A DNA stretch of 64,000 nucleotides from Mesostigma viride (Eukaryota; Streptophyta; Mesostigmatophyceae; Mesostigmatales; Mesostigmataceae). The notes under the pieces were generated by a model. It searched no databases and was not told the DNA's origin. It worked only from the letters and a program-made list of their open reading frames with translations. Positions 31,246 to 42,705 of this stretch are shown piece by piece (position 1 is the stretch's first letter; every line of letters begins with the position of its first letter). A program made the position numbers and the translations under genes. The DNA lies in contig RPFO01001239.1 in NCBI GenBank assembly GCA_009746045.1, positions 20,001-84,000 of the forward strand, given 5' to 3'.

Positions 31246-34200
31246 CTACTCTGGCCCTCCCCCCTTGGAGGCCATGAGCCCACGAAGCAAAGGGTATTGC
31301 AGCTCAGCCTTCTCCTCCAGCTTGGTGAGAGCATCTGCAGGGTTGTCCACGCCAGCCACATGTTCAATGTTAGCTAAGCAAGACATTTCCTTGAGCAACA
31401 AATAATCAAGGTCCCTGCTCCTGGCCAGCTGCCTGTGCACAAACTGCACCATGCCCATGCTGTCAGTTCTTACCAGTGTGTGCATCTGCAACCGACAGGA
31501 AGCCACTTGACATAGCTGGTAAAATAGCTCCCTCAAGTAAAGAGCAGTATGAAGCCCTTCACAGATTGCCCTGCACTCAGCAATGTCACTGCTGGGAGTT
31601 ACCCTGTTTGCAACCGACTGTACCAGCAGACCAGAGAGGACTGTTCCTGCACCAGGGATATTAATGCTGCTGCACGGCCCCTGACCTCTGTGACCTTCCT
31701 ACTATCCATAGAACTGTCCACATAGAGCATCATGTCAAAAGGCCTGTACAAATCCAAAGGACCCAGCATGAGAGGGGGAGACATGCGAACAGCCTCTACC
31801 ACTCTCTCAGCACCCACCTCAACCAGTTGGGAATCGGTCAACCGACTCAGTACCAACAGGTCAGGAGCACAAATGCTGGCCAGCCATGCCAACATACCTC
31901 GTATTGTTGCACATCTGGCCTGGGTGATGGGCTCCTGCAAGGCATCTATGATCTGCTGAGGATAATCCTTACCACCCTCCAGCTGGATGGACCATGTACC
32001 CTGCTGATGGACCAAGGTCGCCTGCATTCCACAAAACACCATGGGCTCATTCTCAACCATGTACTGGATCTTACCCAGTTCAAACCGTTTCTGGATCCTG
32101 GCCAGAGTCAACTCTTGCCAAGTGGGATGGCCCAGGAGATGCAGATCATCACCATGCAGGGAGGCAAACGCTGGCAGCCCCTCATAGCTACCCTGAAACA
32201 GACAAGGATCAACTGGAGAGACTGAGAGACCACAGACAGACCTGAGGTACTTCTCCAAGCTCTTCCTCCAGATGATGGGACTCGATCTAAGGCCTTCCAC
32301 GCCTTTGAGAATCCTCAAATACCTCGTCTTCAGCTCTGCCCTCCACACTGCAGGCACCTTAACAAAGAAAGGGGGTATTGTGCGCCAAGTATCCTGTGCT
32401 TCCTGCTGATCACCCTTAAGAAAAGCCCTCTTGAAATCTACCAACACAGAGCTATAGGGTATCCCCTTCTGCAGAAAAGACAAATAAATGCACAACAAAA
32501 TCCTCCATGTATCATGCAGCATCCCTGGTGTGTAAAGCTCCTCATCTGCTAACTGTCCAGTGCCATGGTACTCAGTCACAACTGGTCTAACATGTGGCAC
32601 CTGCACGCCATCTACCTCCTTGAGCTTGAGGACAAACATCAACTGAGCAGCTGGTGATCCTCAGGGAGGACATCCACAGGCTCTGCACAGTTGGCAACTA
32701 TCCACTCATGCCCAGAAGCAACAAAGCCAAGAGTCCATGCCTTAGCCATCTTGGGGCTTTGCATCATCTCCACTAGCTTGCGCCAAGGTACAGGACTCGT
32801 TCCTGGGATCTGGTACCTCTGCACACCCAACTCACGTGGGTCAAACGTAGTAGGGAGGATCAGCAGGTCCCCAGCAATGGGCTCCTTTGTATCAGGACCC
32901 TCTGCCTCTAGACCCCTCACAGCCCTTACAGCCACACTAAGACCCTGGGAGTAGCGATATCTCTGCAAGGGAAGGCGGCCCTGCCCTTCTAATGCTAGCT
33001 CCTCAGAGGATATCCTCACCCCTGGTAAGCACAAGAAGTTCTGACCTAGAATGGCAGGCCCCTGATACCCTTCAACCACACTGAACGTGGTGGGCACCCC
33101 CAGGATAGGCACACTCACTTCTCCCAAGATCTTCATGGACACATTCCCAGAGAAATCAGACACAGCTAGGCAGCTAGGGGATGACCACTGCAAGCCTGCA
33201 GCATCCTCTACCCTTAGAATGGACACCTGTGAGTTGGTATCCACTTCTAGTGCTGGTGCCCCACATGACCCCCATCCCGTGAGCTTAGATACCTTGGGAT
33301 CACGCTTGCTGTTCTGCAGAGCTCGAATGATGTCCGCCATAAGCAGCCCCCTGGACTGTGGTGCAGCCCTGGCCACCTCTGGCCTTGTGACAGACGTCTC
33401 AGCAGACTCCTGCTCACCCTCATCCATCCAGGACAGACCATAATCCAAGCATGGTGGGTTAGCATCTGCTGCCTGGCTCTCATCCTGCTCATCTCCCTCC
33501 AAGGGAGGATCAGGGCCGTCTTCAGGCCAGATTGCAGTTGGCCTTCTCTCCTTGACGTGAGCCCAGGATAGCCTGTACACGTGCTTGGGATTACTCTCCA
33601 AAGCCACCAGACAAGAATGGTTAGCTTCCTCAACATGGGTTACCTGCCCATCTTGCCACTTGCCACGCTTGCCTGGTAATGACGGTTCCTTCCACATCCT
33701 GACCCTCAGTCCCACCTGGGGCCTCAGCATTTTCCAACCCTTGTCCTTACGCCTCAATCTGGAAAACACCCTGTCTGCCTTCTTCAGGCAGGCTGCCACC
33801 ACGTCCTGTGATAGCATACCAAACTGCAATGCCAGGGGAGAGACTGCCACACCATCATAGTAATAGGTTACCCTGTGGTTAAGCTGCTCCTCAATCCCCT
33901 TACACCAAGCTGCTTTCTCTAGAGCTGATGCCACAACAGGCACACTCCTAGCTGCTAGCACCACTGTTTTTACTTCACGTATAGATCTCTCTACAGCTCC
34001 CTGCTGCCCATGGCATTCCCTAGGGACCACTACCAACTTACAAGGAAGCTGGTCAGCCAGCTTGATCAAGCAGTCAAACTGCAAGTCAGCTTGCACCTTG
34101 GTGTACACCCCAAAGCCTGGCAACAAAGACTGGAGACCCATCAACAGCTGATGCTCCTGCATTCCAGGAAGAATGGTCAGCAACCTATATCTGCTAAACC

Positions 34201-34837
34201 TATCCACCCCCACCAACAGATACATGCCCCTGATGTGTTGGATGTCCACCTGGATATCCCCCCGCTCTCTAGCAGGTTCTCTGGCATGGGACTGTGGGAG
34301 GCGAACAGCATTCTCCTGACAGACACAATTCTGAGCAGCTGCACTGCAGGCCTCTAGCAAAGGCTCCTTGCCAATCTTCCAAGCAAACATCTCTGCCTGC
34401 TTAGAGTGGCCAAAGATATGGTGTAGAGTGTTTCCAGCCTGAGCATAGCTCAACCCCCTGTCAGCCTGGCTGCACAGAGAGGAACGTGACAAAGACTGTG
34501 TGCTTGGGATAGCACGACCCACCTGCTGTTCTCTTGCTCCAGGGACCTCCTCCAAGGTAGCTCGGCTCCCAGAGCCAGCCCCGGTTCCCACAGAAGCTGC
34601 AGGTCCTTCCAGTCTGGCGGCTTGACTCCCAGAGTCAACCCCAACAACTGGAGACCCTGCACCTGCCACAGGCACAGGGAATTCCACTGCTGCAGCAGCG
34701 TTATTGCAATCATTGAGTGGAAGCACCTCATCATTCCCAACCCCTTGCTGCTGCACAAGAGGGACACCCCCATTACTATGTACAACTGTTCGTCCCACTA
34801 GGGGTGATTGACTATTTACAGGGGACAACATCTCAAG
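31246..34837 (-). CDS. pol: copia-2 pol: integrase, protease-like, RT, RNase H
   Basis: The main frame 34831-32639 (730 codons) holds a disordered leader, the zinc-binding LHHIFGH...CVCQ segment, and an integrase core with QVDIQHI, QADLQF and GAVERSIRE. A retropepsin-like segment has EVDTNSQVSI and PAILGQNFL. RT follows at 32642-31599 with VDFKRAFLKGD and LHGDDLHLL (about 32156-32145), then RNase H with YVDSSMDS. The rest of RNase H (AECRAI, TDSMGM, GVDNPADALTK) lies in the next frame to 31246. The breaks near 32640 and 31610 each need one extra base in a short T or A run. The INT-PR-RT-RH order equals copia-1. Confidence 0.92.
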
Positions 34838-34840
34838 TCA
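34835..34840 (-). promoter_or_regulatory. Candidate stop-codon readthrough site, UGA-CUU
   Basis: gag stops at TGA (34840-34838), followed by CTT. The same frame continues open as pol (ATG at 34831). This repeats the copia-1 arrangement with a different flanking sequence but the same UGA-CU. Confidence 0.7.
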
Positions 34841-35910
34841 TGGCTTACCCACCTGGCCAGAGCCTGCTCCAGCAGACTTGGCCTGGTCTGGGCAGTCACG
34901 TCGCCAATGACCCGTCCTGCCACATCCAAAGCATTTGTCATCCTTCCCAGCAGCAGCCTTCTTCAGGCCACCCTGGTTCTGGCTGCTCTGACTGGCCTGG
35001 GTGCCCTGGCCCTGGCTCTTGCCTTGCCCTTGGCCACCCTTGTTCTGCTGACCACCCTGGTGACCACCAGCCTGCTGCTGACCCTTGCCTTTGGATCCCT
35101 GCTGCTGGCCCTTGCCACCCTGGTTACCATTCTGCCTGCGCCTGTTAGCCCTCTGACGCCTACTAGGTCTGGTTTCTCCCTGAGCACCCTGCCCAGGGGC
35201 GTCACCATGGACCTGATGAGCGGAGGCTGAAGGGGCACCAGTCACCTGGATTGCCTTGCAAGCAGCATTGTCAGATGGACGGATATTGAAAATAACCTTT
35301 TGCAAGGCTGGCCACGTCCCATCTGTCTGATCAGCAAACATCCTAGCTGCATTTCTCCCATCCACACTCAGCCCCATGCGATCCAGGAAGTAATCTGCCA
35401 CTGCTCTATCAGTCAGATTGAAGCCATGCTTGGCCCCCTTCTCCCTGATGCGTGTGAGCCGCTGCAGCTCCTCAGCTATTGTGCCCTTGATCTCAAAGGT
35501 ATCATAGCTGAGCTTATAGTGATTAGTGAGGTTGAGTACCTTATCAGAAAACTCCTGACGTAGGCCCTCTAGGAACTGAGACCAAGTCAGCTTGTCCTTG
35601 ACAGCCTGCCTAGCCTTGTCCCTCACCGCTCACTTGAATCCCTATTAGTCGTGGATGTGTGGAATACCTGCACAAGGTTGACAGTGGGATCTACAGAGCA
35701 TGAAACTAGCTCCATATCCTCCAACCACTTGTCTAGCTCTTCCTGTCCCACAGGAGGCTTGAGAGGCTTCTGGCCATTCATCACAGCCACAGCACTCATA
35801 TGAGGTCTAGTCCCAGGCAAAGCACGAGGGTCACTGCCAATGACAGCAGCTCCTACTGGTGCTAATGGCGCAGGAACATAGCTGCAGGAACACCAGACGC
35901 AGGCACACAT
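34838..35910 (-). CDS. gag: copia-2 gag with zinc knuckle (one frameshift)
   Basis: The N-terminal frame is 35910-35623 and the main frame 35626-34838 (262 codons); one missing G in the GCGGTGAGG stretch explains the break. The first ATG convincingly in the protein is near 35785 (VMNGQKPLKPP). The body has a helical capsid-type segment (TWSQFLEGLRQEF...LQRLTRIREKG). A long Gln/Gly/Lys-rich linker and the CX2CX4HX4C knuckle CFGCGRTGHWRRDC (about 34935-34894) follow. It ends at UGA 34840-34838 with pol following in frame. Confidence 0.88.
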
Positions 35911-36238
35911 GGTCTCTTACCAGGTGCTTGACGTTCAGCATCATTCTGGCCCTCCCCCGTCAGCACCACGCCGTCGGTTGGCCACCCTGCACGCTCCTCC
36001 CCTTGTGCCACCTCTTTCCTCTTCCGGTTGGACGCCCTCCTGCCATTGACGCCCTCTGCCGTTGGGATTGCCTGTCCCTCTGGCACGACGTTGGCGGGGC
36101 CTCCCGTGTCTGCCCTTGCCTCACCCCCGCCATCCCCCGCTCCCGCCCCGCTCCCGCTGCCGCCCCGCGCGTGTTACGAAGCATTATAGAATACCACAGA
36201 AAACACACGCAGATATGGCTGCTGGAACCCACTCAGGC

Positions 36239-37373
36239 TCACGCACTTACTCCAGACGAGGCCGCCTCCTGGCTTGCACTCGCCTGCCCCTCCTCACGGT
36301 CTGGACGCTGCTCAACACCCTCAGCAACCGATGTGGCTGCTGCTGCCTCTGCGACAATCTGGAGGTCTGGGTTAAACTCTCCCAGCACGCAGGTCACAGG
36401 TCGCCCGTCTTCCTTGCGTTCGACTGGATGTTGTGTCTCACCTGGGTTGCGATGCCAAGCAAGATCGCGTACCCACCGCTTACCGCCGCCGACAAGCTCG
36501 TTCTGCTCGCCTCGGCCGTAACGATCGTACTCGTGAGTCACCTCACGAGGGATATGCAGATCAGCTCTCTGCCTTCCTCGTAGGTCTCGGTAGTGCCGTC
36601 GCCCTCGTTTATCTGCTGGGCTGAGCGCTTGACGGAGCCCTCTGGCTTGTCAGTCCACTCAAAATGGACGTCTTCAGGCGTCTTCTCGACCCCCGTGACA
36701 ATCTCCACCTCCGGACCCCACGCAGTGGTGGTTTCCGGCCTCGGTGTATCAAGCCTTGAGTAACCCCGAAAGGCTGCGTGGTAATATAGAACCTGTCTGC
36801 GTACCCTCTCGACTCTTGCAAAAGGACAGCAACAAGATTCTCAATGGTTTGGGCAAATACCTCCGCCGTGCTCCAAGGATTCACCGTCTCCCGAGCACGC
36901 GCGTTCCGGATGATGTCGGCGTCTGGTACCCCCTCTCCTAGCACTGCTGTCGCCACCCAGTGGTTAAACAGTCGGGTGCTGCCGAGCGCTGTTGCCACAA
37001 TCTGGCTAAGCGCCTCCCTGGCTAGGTCGAGACCGGCTAGCGTGATATGGGCGCCCTGATAAGCGACCTCCACACGATTAGCAGTTTCAGCTAGCGCGTC
37101 ACGAATGCGCACCAACTCTTCCACCGCCACTCGCCCCGTCTCACCTGGAGAAATCACGACGCGAGCCCGTTGTATAATCGGGTCCGCCGCCGCTGGCCTG
37201 CTGCCTCCCCCACTCACCGCCACCCACCCCTCTTCTGCCAAGTGCCTCGCTACGTAGGCCGCTTGCACGAATGTTGGAGCGTTTGCTTGGTTACGGTAGG
37301 GGAAAAACGCTTGCGCGTCTCTCTGCTCGTTCGCCTCACCAGCACCGTGGCTGCTTGACGATGAACCAGACAT
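36239..37373 (-). CDS. copia-2 5' ORF (ORF0), frameshifted
   Basis: The likely start is the ATG at 37373 (MSGSSSSSHGAGEAN). The frame runs to about 36700, shifts by one lost base there and again near 36550, and ends near 36239. The first 200 residues are Ala/Arg/Glu/Val-rich and helical. The C-terminal part has an Arg/Tyr-rich stretch (EYDRYGRGEQNELVGGGKRW) and an acidic Ala/Glu tail. It matches copia-1 ORF0 in position and general helical character, but I see no strong residue identity. A function is not assigned. Confidence 0.6.
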
Positions 37374-37396
37374 GAAAGCGTGGAAGCAATAGTACG

Positions 37397-38049
37397 ATTT
37401 GCGCAGCAACTCGTCAGCAGAGCTTGTGAGCTCCTGGTCCTTGCCGGCTGGAATGACCCTAGGCTGCTGGCTAGCAACCTTTATCCTCACACCAGGCCTA
37501 CGACCCTCGATAGGCTCGCCACTCGTCGTGACGACCAAGGTTCGTGTGTGAAGACGCTCGTTGCCTCGTTGAGCCTCGAGCTATATGCAACCTCGTTCCA
37601 TCCTTGTTCCTCGGTCATGAGCAACGCTGGGCAACGCTACATTGCCAGAGCCTCGTATCGCTGCCTGCATCCTTGTTGCAGGCAGCATACAGGAATCTCT
37701 GGCTATCCTGTGTCTAGGACAGCACAGGACCTGCCACAGTCCTGCAAGGACTTACATCCTTGCAGACCTGCTGGCTGGTTACTGGCTTCTACTAGCCACA
37801 GTACCGTTGAGCCCTCAGTACACTGTGTCCCAGTCACGTGAGAGTACAGGCTAAGCCTGTGCAGGCACGGCCTGCCACGTGTCCTGTCCACTATGCCCTG
37901 AGTGTGCCCCGCCCTCGCCCACCGGTCGGCAGTACTTCGGGACTTGATAACTTTCTAGTCCCTTGTCTGTTCTAGGCGGTTGACACGGCGTTGGAAAGGT
38001 CTCCTCAACCTGCATCCATCTAGCACATTGGTGCCCCAATATGCTAACT
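37397..38049 (-). repeat. copia-2 5' LTR
   Basis: 653 bp, same termini. A minus-strand GCATATAGC TATA-like site lies near 37585. The internal region begins at 37396 with CGTACTATTGC; copia-1 also begins its interior with CGTA. No standard tRNA-Met primer site follows either LTR. Confidence 0.93.
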
Positions 38050-38054
38050 GGGAC

Positions 38055-40692
38055 TGGGAGGGGCTGTTTGGCGTGCCGCCCCCGCGCACGGCCCGGCTGT
38101 CGGGGGAGGTCAACTTCGAGCGGGTGGCCGCCGATGTCATCCGCCTCGTCCGCGAGGGGCAGCTCAGCCGGGCCATGACCCGCTTGGAAATGGCCAAGCT
38201 GGCCCCCGCCAATGCGGCTACCCTGGCGGCCTTGGAGGCTCTTCACCCTGCGGAGCCCGGATTCCAGCTGCCCGTGCCGGACCCCCTGCCGGCCCCCCTC
38301 CGGCTGGACCGCGACTGCTTCCTGGAGGTGATGCGTGCGGTCCCGCGGGCTTCCTCTACCGGGCCGTCGGGCTGGCGCTACGAGCACTTGGAGGTCCTGG
38401 TGGGGCATGGGGGCGAGGACATTCTCTTTGACACCCTCATTGACCTGGCGGCTGGTCGCGTTCCTCCCGCTGCGCGCGAGTGGTTAGCGGGCGCTCGCCT
38501 CCTCGCTCTGCTCAAGGGTGTCTTGCCCCCCCCGAGGGCAAGGTGCGCCCGATCGCCTGCGGTGAGGTGCTCCGCAAGCTCGTGGGCAAAGTGATCTGCC
38601 GCCAAAAGGCGCCCGAGCTCCGTGCCTTTTTCTGCCCGCCCCTCGCAGCGGGTGAGACCTCGGTGGCGGCCCAGCTGGGGGTGACGACTCCAGGCGGGGC
38701 GGATATCCTCATCCATTCGGTGCAGGCCTACCTCGAGGCCCACCCCACCCACGCTGTCGTCAAGGTCGACTGCCACAACGCGTTCAACAGTCTGTCCCGC
38801 GCCAGCATGTTTGCGGCCGTCATGGAGTCCTTCGAGGACTTGTACGCTTGGACAGCCGTGTGCTACGGCCAGCCCGGCCAACTGGTTCACATCATGGAGG
38901 ACGGCACTCGCGGCGGCCTGCTGTCGCGGTCGGGCACCCAGCAAGGGGACCCCCTGGGACCCCTGTACTTTGCCGCCCCCTCCAGGGTTGCCTCCAAGCG
39001 GTCCATGCTGCCCACCCGGCGGTCGCTATTCAGGCCTACTTGGATGATATCTACCTTCTGGGCCCTGTGCCGGACACCACCGCGGCTCGGCTGGCACTGC
39101 AGACCGCGGTGGCCGACATCAACCTCCAGTTGACCCTGGCCAAGTGCGCGGTGTACTCGCCCCAAGGTGATTGCTCCGGCTTTCCGCCCCAGCTCTTGGG
39201 CCGGGACGAGCGCATCCATGGGTTGGATGTCCTCGGCGTTCCGGTTGGCGACCCCGCGTTTGTCATCCATGCTCTGCGGGCCGCCCTCGAGGCACGCACT
39301 GAGGTACTGCCCTTGATTGCGCGCCTTAATGATTCGCAGACCAAGGGTCTGCTTCTGTGGTTTTGCGCTCACCCTCGCGTCGTTCACTGGCTCCGGGGCG
39401 CTCTTCCGGCTCAGGTCCGGCTGGCCACCGAGGGCCACGACGAACGCATCCAGTCGGCCTTGGCGCAGCTGGTCCCGGGCCCCGACCTCCCGCCACATGC
39501 TATTCGCATTGCCTCCCTGCCTGCACGGATGGGTGGCTGCGGTCTGACTCGTGCCGCCCGGCTGGCCCCAGCAGCATTTTTGGGCTCCGTCGCTCAGTCG
39601 TGGGCGGAAAGCTGCCGGCTCCTGCCCCTTTTGGCAACAGCAGCGCCTGACCTCCTGGACCCCAGCAGCCCTTTGCCCTTCGTCACCGCCATCCAGGAGG
39701 CCTATGCTGAGATCCAGCAGGCCTGTTCTCCCGTCCGTGCCACTCAGGCGGTACAGCGCCACCTCCCTCGCGGCACTCCCTCGGTCGCCTCCGTTCAATC
39801 TCCCGCCGCATTCCCTGCTCGCGTCATCGATAAACACCAGAAAACCTACGCGGGTATTCTGCACACGGCTGATTGGATTGCTCTTTTCGCGGACCTCAAC
39901 GCCCAGGGACGTGCGTGGCTGTTCTCGCTTTCCTTGCGGAGTGTGGGCTCGGCGTACCTTCGTGCTCTTCCCATGGCCCCCCCATTCGCCTTGGCTCCCA
40001 GCCACTACTCGGTGGCGCTCCGGCACCAGCTATTTGCCCCGCAGCCTCTTGTTCCGGCCGGGCGGCCTTGTGGTAGCTGTGGGCAGCCGCTGGATCCCAC
40101 GGGGACTCACTACCTTGCCTGCATGGGGGGCCAACAACAGAATCAGAATTGGTATTTGTATTTGCACACTGTCCTCCTGACGGTGGTGCTCGCCATGATC
40201 CGGTCGGTTTTCCCCCACGCGAACATCCGGTCCGAGGATGCGGATGGCGCTGCCTTCTATTCCCCCAACCACCGGCCTGACATCGTGGTGCTGGACTTTG
40301 AGGGGGGTGGCCGGCATCTGCTTATTGACGTTTCGGTGGCGCGGCCCTTGGCTCTTAGCCACGTGGCTGGGGCCTCCCTCACGGCAGGTTACACGGCGGA
40401 CCGGGCGGAGCGGGCCAAGCTCCTGGCCTACGGCGACGTCGGGCACCATCGTGTGGTGCCCTTTGTCCTGGAGGAGTTTGGGGCCATGGGGCCCCTGACC
40501 TCCGCCTTCTTCAAGGAGTGTTGCCCGCTCCGGGAGGACCGGCTGGACCTGGAGGGCCAGCGGGCCCCATGGTCGGCGCGGACCTGGACGTCATATTGGC
40601 GTCAGCGCTTGTCGGTGGCGCTGACTCGGGCCATGGCTGACATCATGCTCCGCCGTACGCGGGCTGATTTTGCGGTGCAGCAGGGCTATTAG
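38055..40692 (+). CDS. LINE ORF, C-terminal half (RT, CCHC, endonuclease)
   Basis: The frame resumes directly after copia-2 (Q-G-D | W-E-G-L-F across the junction). RT begins with the STGPSGWRYEHL motif (about 38352), continues through VDCHNAFNSLSR (about 38765) and GTQQGDPLGPLYF (about 38934), and reaches YLDD at 39037-39048. Downstream come a CCHC motif (CGSCGQ...THYLAC, about 40070-40125) and a restriction-like endonuclease with RPDIVVLD...LLIDVSV (about 40275-40340). The ORF stops at 40692. Losses of one base at the C8 run 38525-38532 and a C5 run near 38980 break the frame. The enzyme should nick target DNA and prime reverse transcription from it. Confidence 0.93.
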
Positions 40693-40836
40693 GTTCCTCC
40701 CGTTAGGCGTTTCCATTGGTCTTATCGTAGTATAGAGCTTTGACATGGCTCTGTATATAGGTTTATAGCTGGGCGTTTGCTTTGGTTTGAGTGATTTCAC
40801 TCTGCTGTAAGTAATTATATTTTTAATATATATATG

Positions 40837-42003
40837 TTAAAAATAGAATTACTCACAGCAGAGTGAAATCACTCAAACCAAAGCAAACACCCAGCTATAA
40901 ACCTATCTATATACAGAGCCATGTCAAAGCTCTATACTACGATAAGACCAATGGAAACTCCTAACGGGAGGAACCTAATAGCCCTGCTGCACCGCAAAAT
41001 CAGCCCGCGTACGGCTGAGCATGATGTCAGCCATGGCCCGAGTCAGCGCCACCGACAAGCGCTGACGCCAATATGACGTCCAGGTCCGCGCCGACCATGG
41101 GGCCCGCTGGCCCTCCAGGTCCAGCCGGTCCTCCCGGAGCCGGCAACACTCCTTGAAGAAGGCGGAGGTCAGGGGCCCCATGGCTCCAAACTCCTCCAGG
41201 ACAAAGGGCACCACACGATGGTGCCCGACGTCGCCGTAGGCCAGGAGCTTGGCCCGCTCCGCCCGGTCCGCCGTGTAACCTGCCGTGAGGGAGGCCCCAG
41301 CCACGTGGCTAAGAGCCAAGGGCCGCGCCACCGAAACGTCAATAAGCAGATGCCGGCCACCCCCTCAAAGTCCAGCACCACGATGTCAGGCCGGTGGTTG
41401 GGGGAATAGAAGGCAGCGCCATCCGCATCCTCGGACCGGATGTTCGCGTGGGGGAAAACCGACCAAACCATGTCGAGCACCACCGTCAGGAGGACAGTGT
41501 GCAAATGCAAATACCAATTCTGATTCTGTTGTTGGCCCCCCATGCAGGCAAGGTAGTGAGTCCCCGTGGGATCCAGCGGCTGCCCACAGCTACCACAAGG
41601 CCGCCCGGCCGGAACAAGAGGCTGCGGGGCAAATAGCTGGTGCATGCCGGAGCGCCACCGAGTAGTGGCTGGGAGCTAAGGCGAATGGGGGGGCCATGGG
41701 AAGAGCACGAAGGTACGCCGAGCCCACACTCCGCAATGAAAGCGAGAACAGCCACGCACGTCCCTGGGCGTTGAGGTCCACGAAAAGAGCCATCCAATCA
41801 GCCGTGTGCAGAATACCCGAGTAGTTTTTCTGGTGTTTATCGATGACGCGAGCAGGGAATGTGGCGGGAGATTGAACGGAGGCGACCTAGGGAGTGCCGC
41901 AAGGGAGGCGGCGCTGTACCGCCTGAGCGGCACGGACGGGAGAATAGGCCTGCTGGATCTCAGCATAGGCCTCCTGGCTGGATGACCGTGACGAAGGGCA
42001 AAG
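40837..42003 (-). mobile_element. 5'-truncated LINE copy, tail to tail with the full LINE
   Basis: The minus strand of this stretch is nearly identical to 39672-40826, including the 3' UTR, and stops matching near 42003. It lacks RT and keeps only the C-terminal third. 5' truncation is the usual outcome of LINE insertion. Together with the full LINE it forms a ~1.15-kb-arm inverted repeat with only ~10 bases (40827-40836) between the arms. Confidence 0.9.
40975..41995 (-). pseudogene. LINE C-terminal fragment with CCHC and endonuclease
   Basis: Minus-strand frames 42161-41676, 41645-41169 and 41331-40975 together cover the CCHC motif, the RPDIVVLDFE...LLTFRW/DVSV endonuclease region and the terminal RTRADFAVQQGY. 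There is a frame change near 41350, where the full copy has one more G in a GGGG run. It is near-identical in residues to the full LINE and cannot encode a functional protein alone. Confidence 0.85.
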
Positions 42004-42705
42004 GGCTGCAATATGTAAGGATATGGTTGCAATGCAGCAATGTGTGAATATGGTTGGAAACGGAGCTTTGTTAAATTGTATAGGCTTACAGCACTCGTGC
42101 ACGTGAGTGCTTGTACACGAGTTTGCCAAGTCAAGGCAACACACGTGAGGCGGGCTCGCAAGAGATCTGCCCAAATGGCACTGGTCTATTCTTTATATAC
42201 TTGTGCACTGTGCTTGCTAGTCCTGAGCAGCCCAGAAGGCCTGCTCAGTAATAACACTCCCGGTACAGTATTCACTACCTGTACAGCGCCCAGTTCCTAT
42301 ACAGTAGGTCTGCCATACAGGCACAGTGACCACAGAGCACAGTCCACAGTGACTATTGCATCTGCACCTAGAAGTCCAGGACTAAGTCTGCGGTACCAAC
42401 AGACCACAGGTTAAGGTTCCTATTTCCTGCGTACGACGTATTAATCCAATACCGTCGTAGGTTCAGCACCTAATTCCTGTCAGCCCAGGAATTACTGTCG
42501 ACCCCATATGTCGTCGGCAAATATTCACGTCCGACTTAGACGAACAGCCGGCTCGCACTCGCGCGCGACCGGGAAGTCGGAACGCCATAACTTTCTTGAT
42601 ACTTGTCGGAATGAACTCGTTCCGGTGCCGCTGGAATCGCAGAAATATGCCGAATCAGGTACACGCCAATGCGCTTGGCGTTAACTGGAGGCCAACCTGG
42701 GCAGG
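42004..42705. other. Spacer, possibly an LTR of a third copia-like element
   Basis: No gene recognised. It lies directly upstream of a copia-like gag. It has CACGTG-type palindromes and repeated ACAG/CTGT blocks like the copia LTRs. Near 42439 it reads CGTACGACGTATTAAT, compared with the CGTA that starts the interiors of copia-1 and copia-2. Without a second copy the LTR edges cannot be set. Confidence 0.35.

Larger units (their letters stand above)
29657..38049 (-). mobile_element. copia-2: copia-like LTR retrotransposon nested in the LINE, 8.4 kb
   Basis: LTRs lie at 29657-30310 and 37397-38049 (654 and 653 bp) with about three differences. The 5-bp duplication GGGAC (29652-29656 and 38050-38054) lies inside the LINE ORF. 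Read on the minus strand it has ORF0, gag, a UGA-CUU junction, and a pol with integrase, protease-like, RT and RNase H domains, then a 0.9-kb non-coding tail and the purine tract GAAAGGGTTGG before AGTTAGC. It is a distinct family from copia-1 but has the same plan. All its frame breaks are one-base losses, so it may be intact in reality. Confidence 0.95.
27021..40826 (+). mobile_element. Full-length LINE with restriction-like endonuclease, split by copia-2
   Basis: One long ORF covers 27128-29656 and resumes at 38055-40692. The gap is copia-2 plus one copy of its target duplication, and removing them restores the frame exactly. The 3' UTR is 40693 to about 40826, ending in a T-rich tail. Domain order is PHD finger, unassigned region, RING-H2, C2H2 fingers, RT, CCHC, PD-D/E-x-K-type endonuclease. 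The last three are the layout of R2/NeSL/CRE-type LINEs. The 170-bp monomers at 26108-27020 may be its 5' UTR. Five single-base losses break the ORF in this sequence. Confidence 0.88.

Noticed and set aside
38887-40026. 379-codon minus-strand ORF over the LINE RT region
   Set aside because: It is antisense to a clear RT/CCHC/endonuclease reading frame and has no motif of its own.
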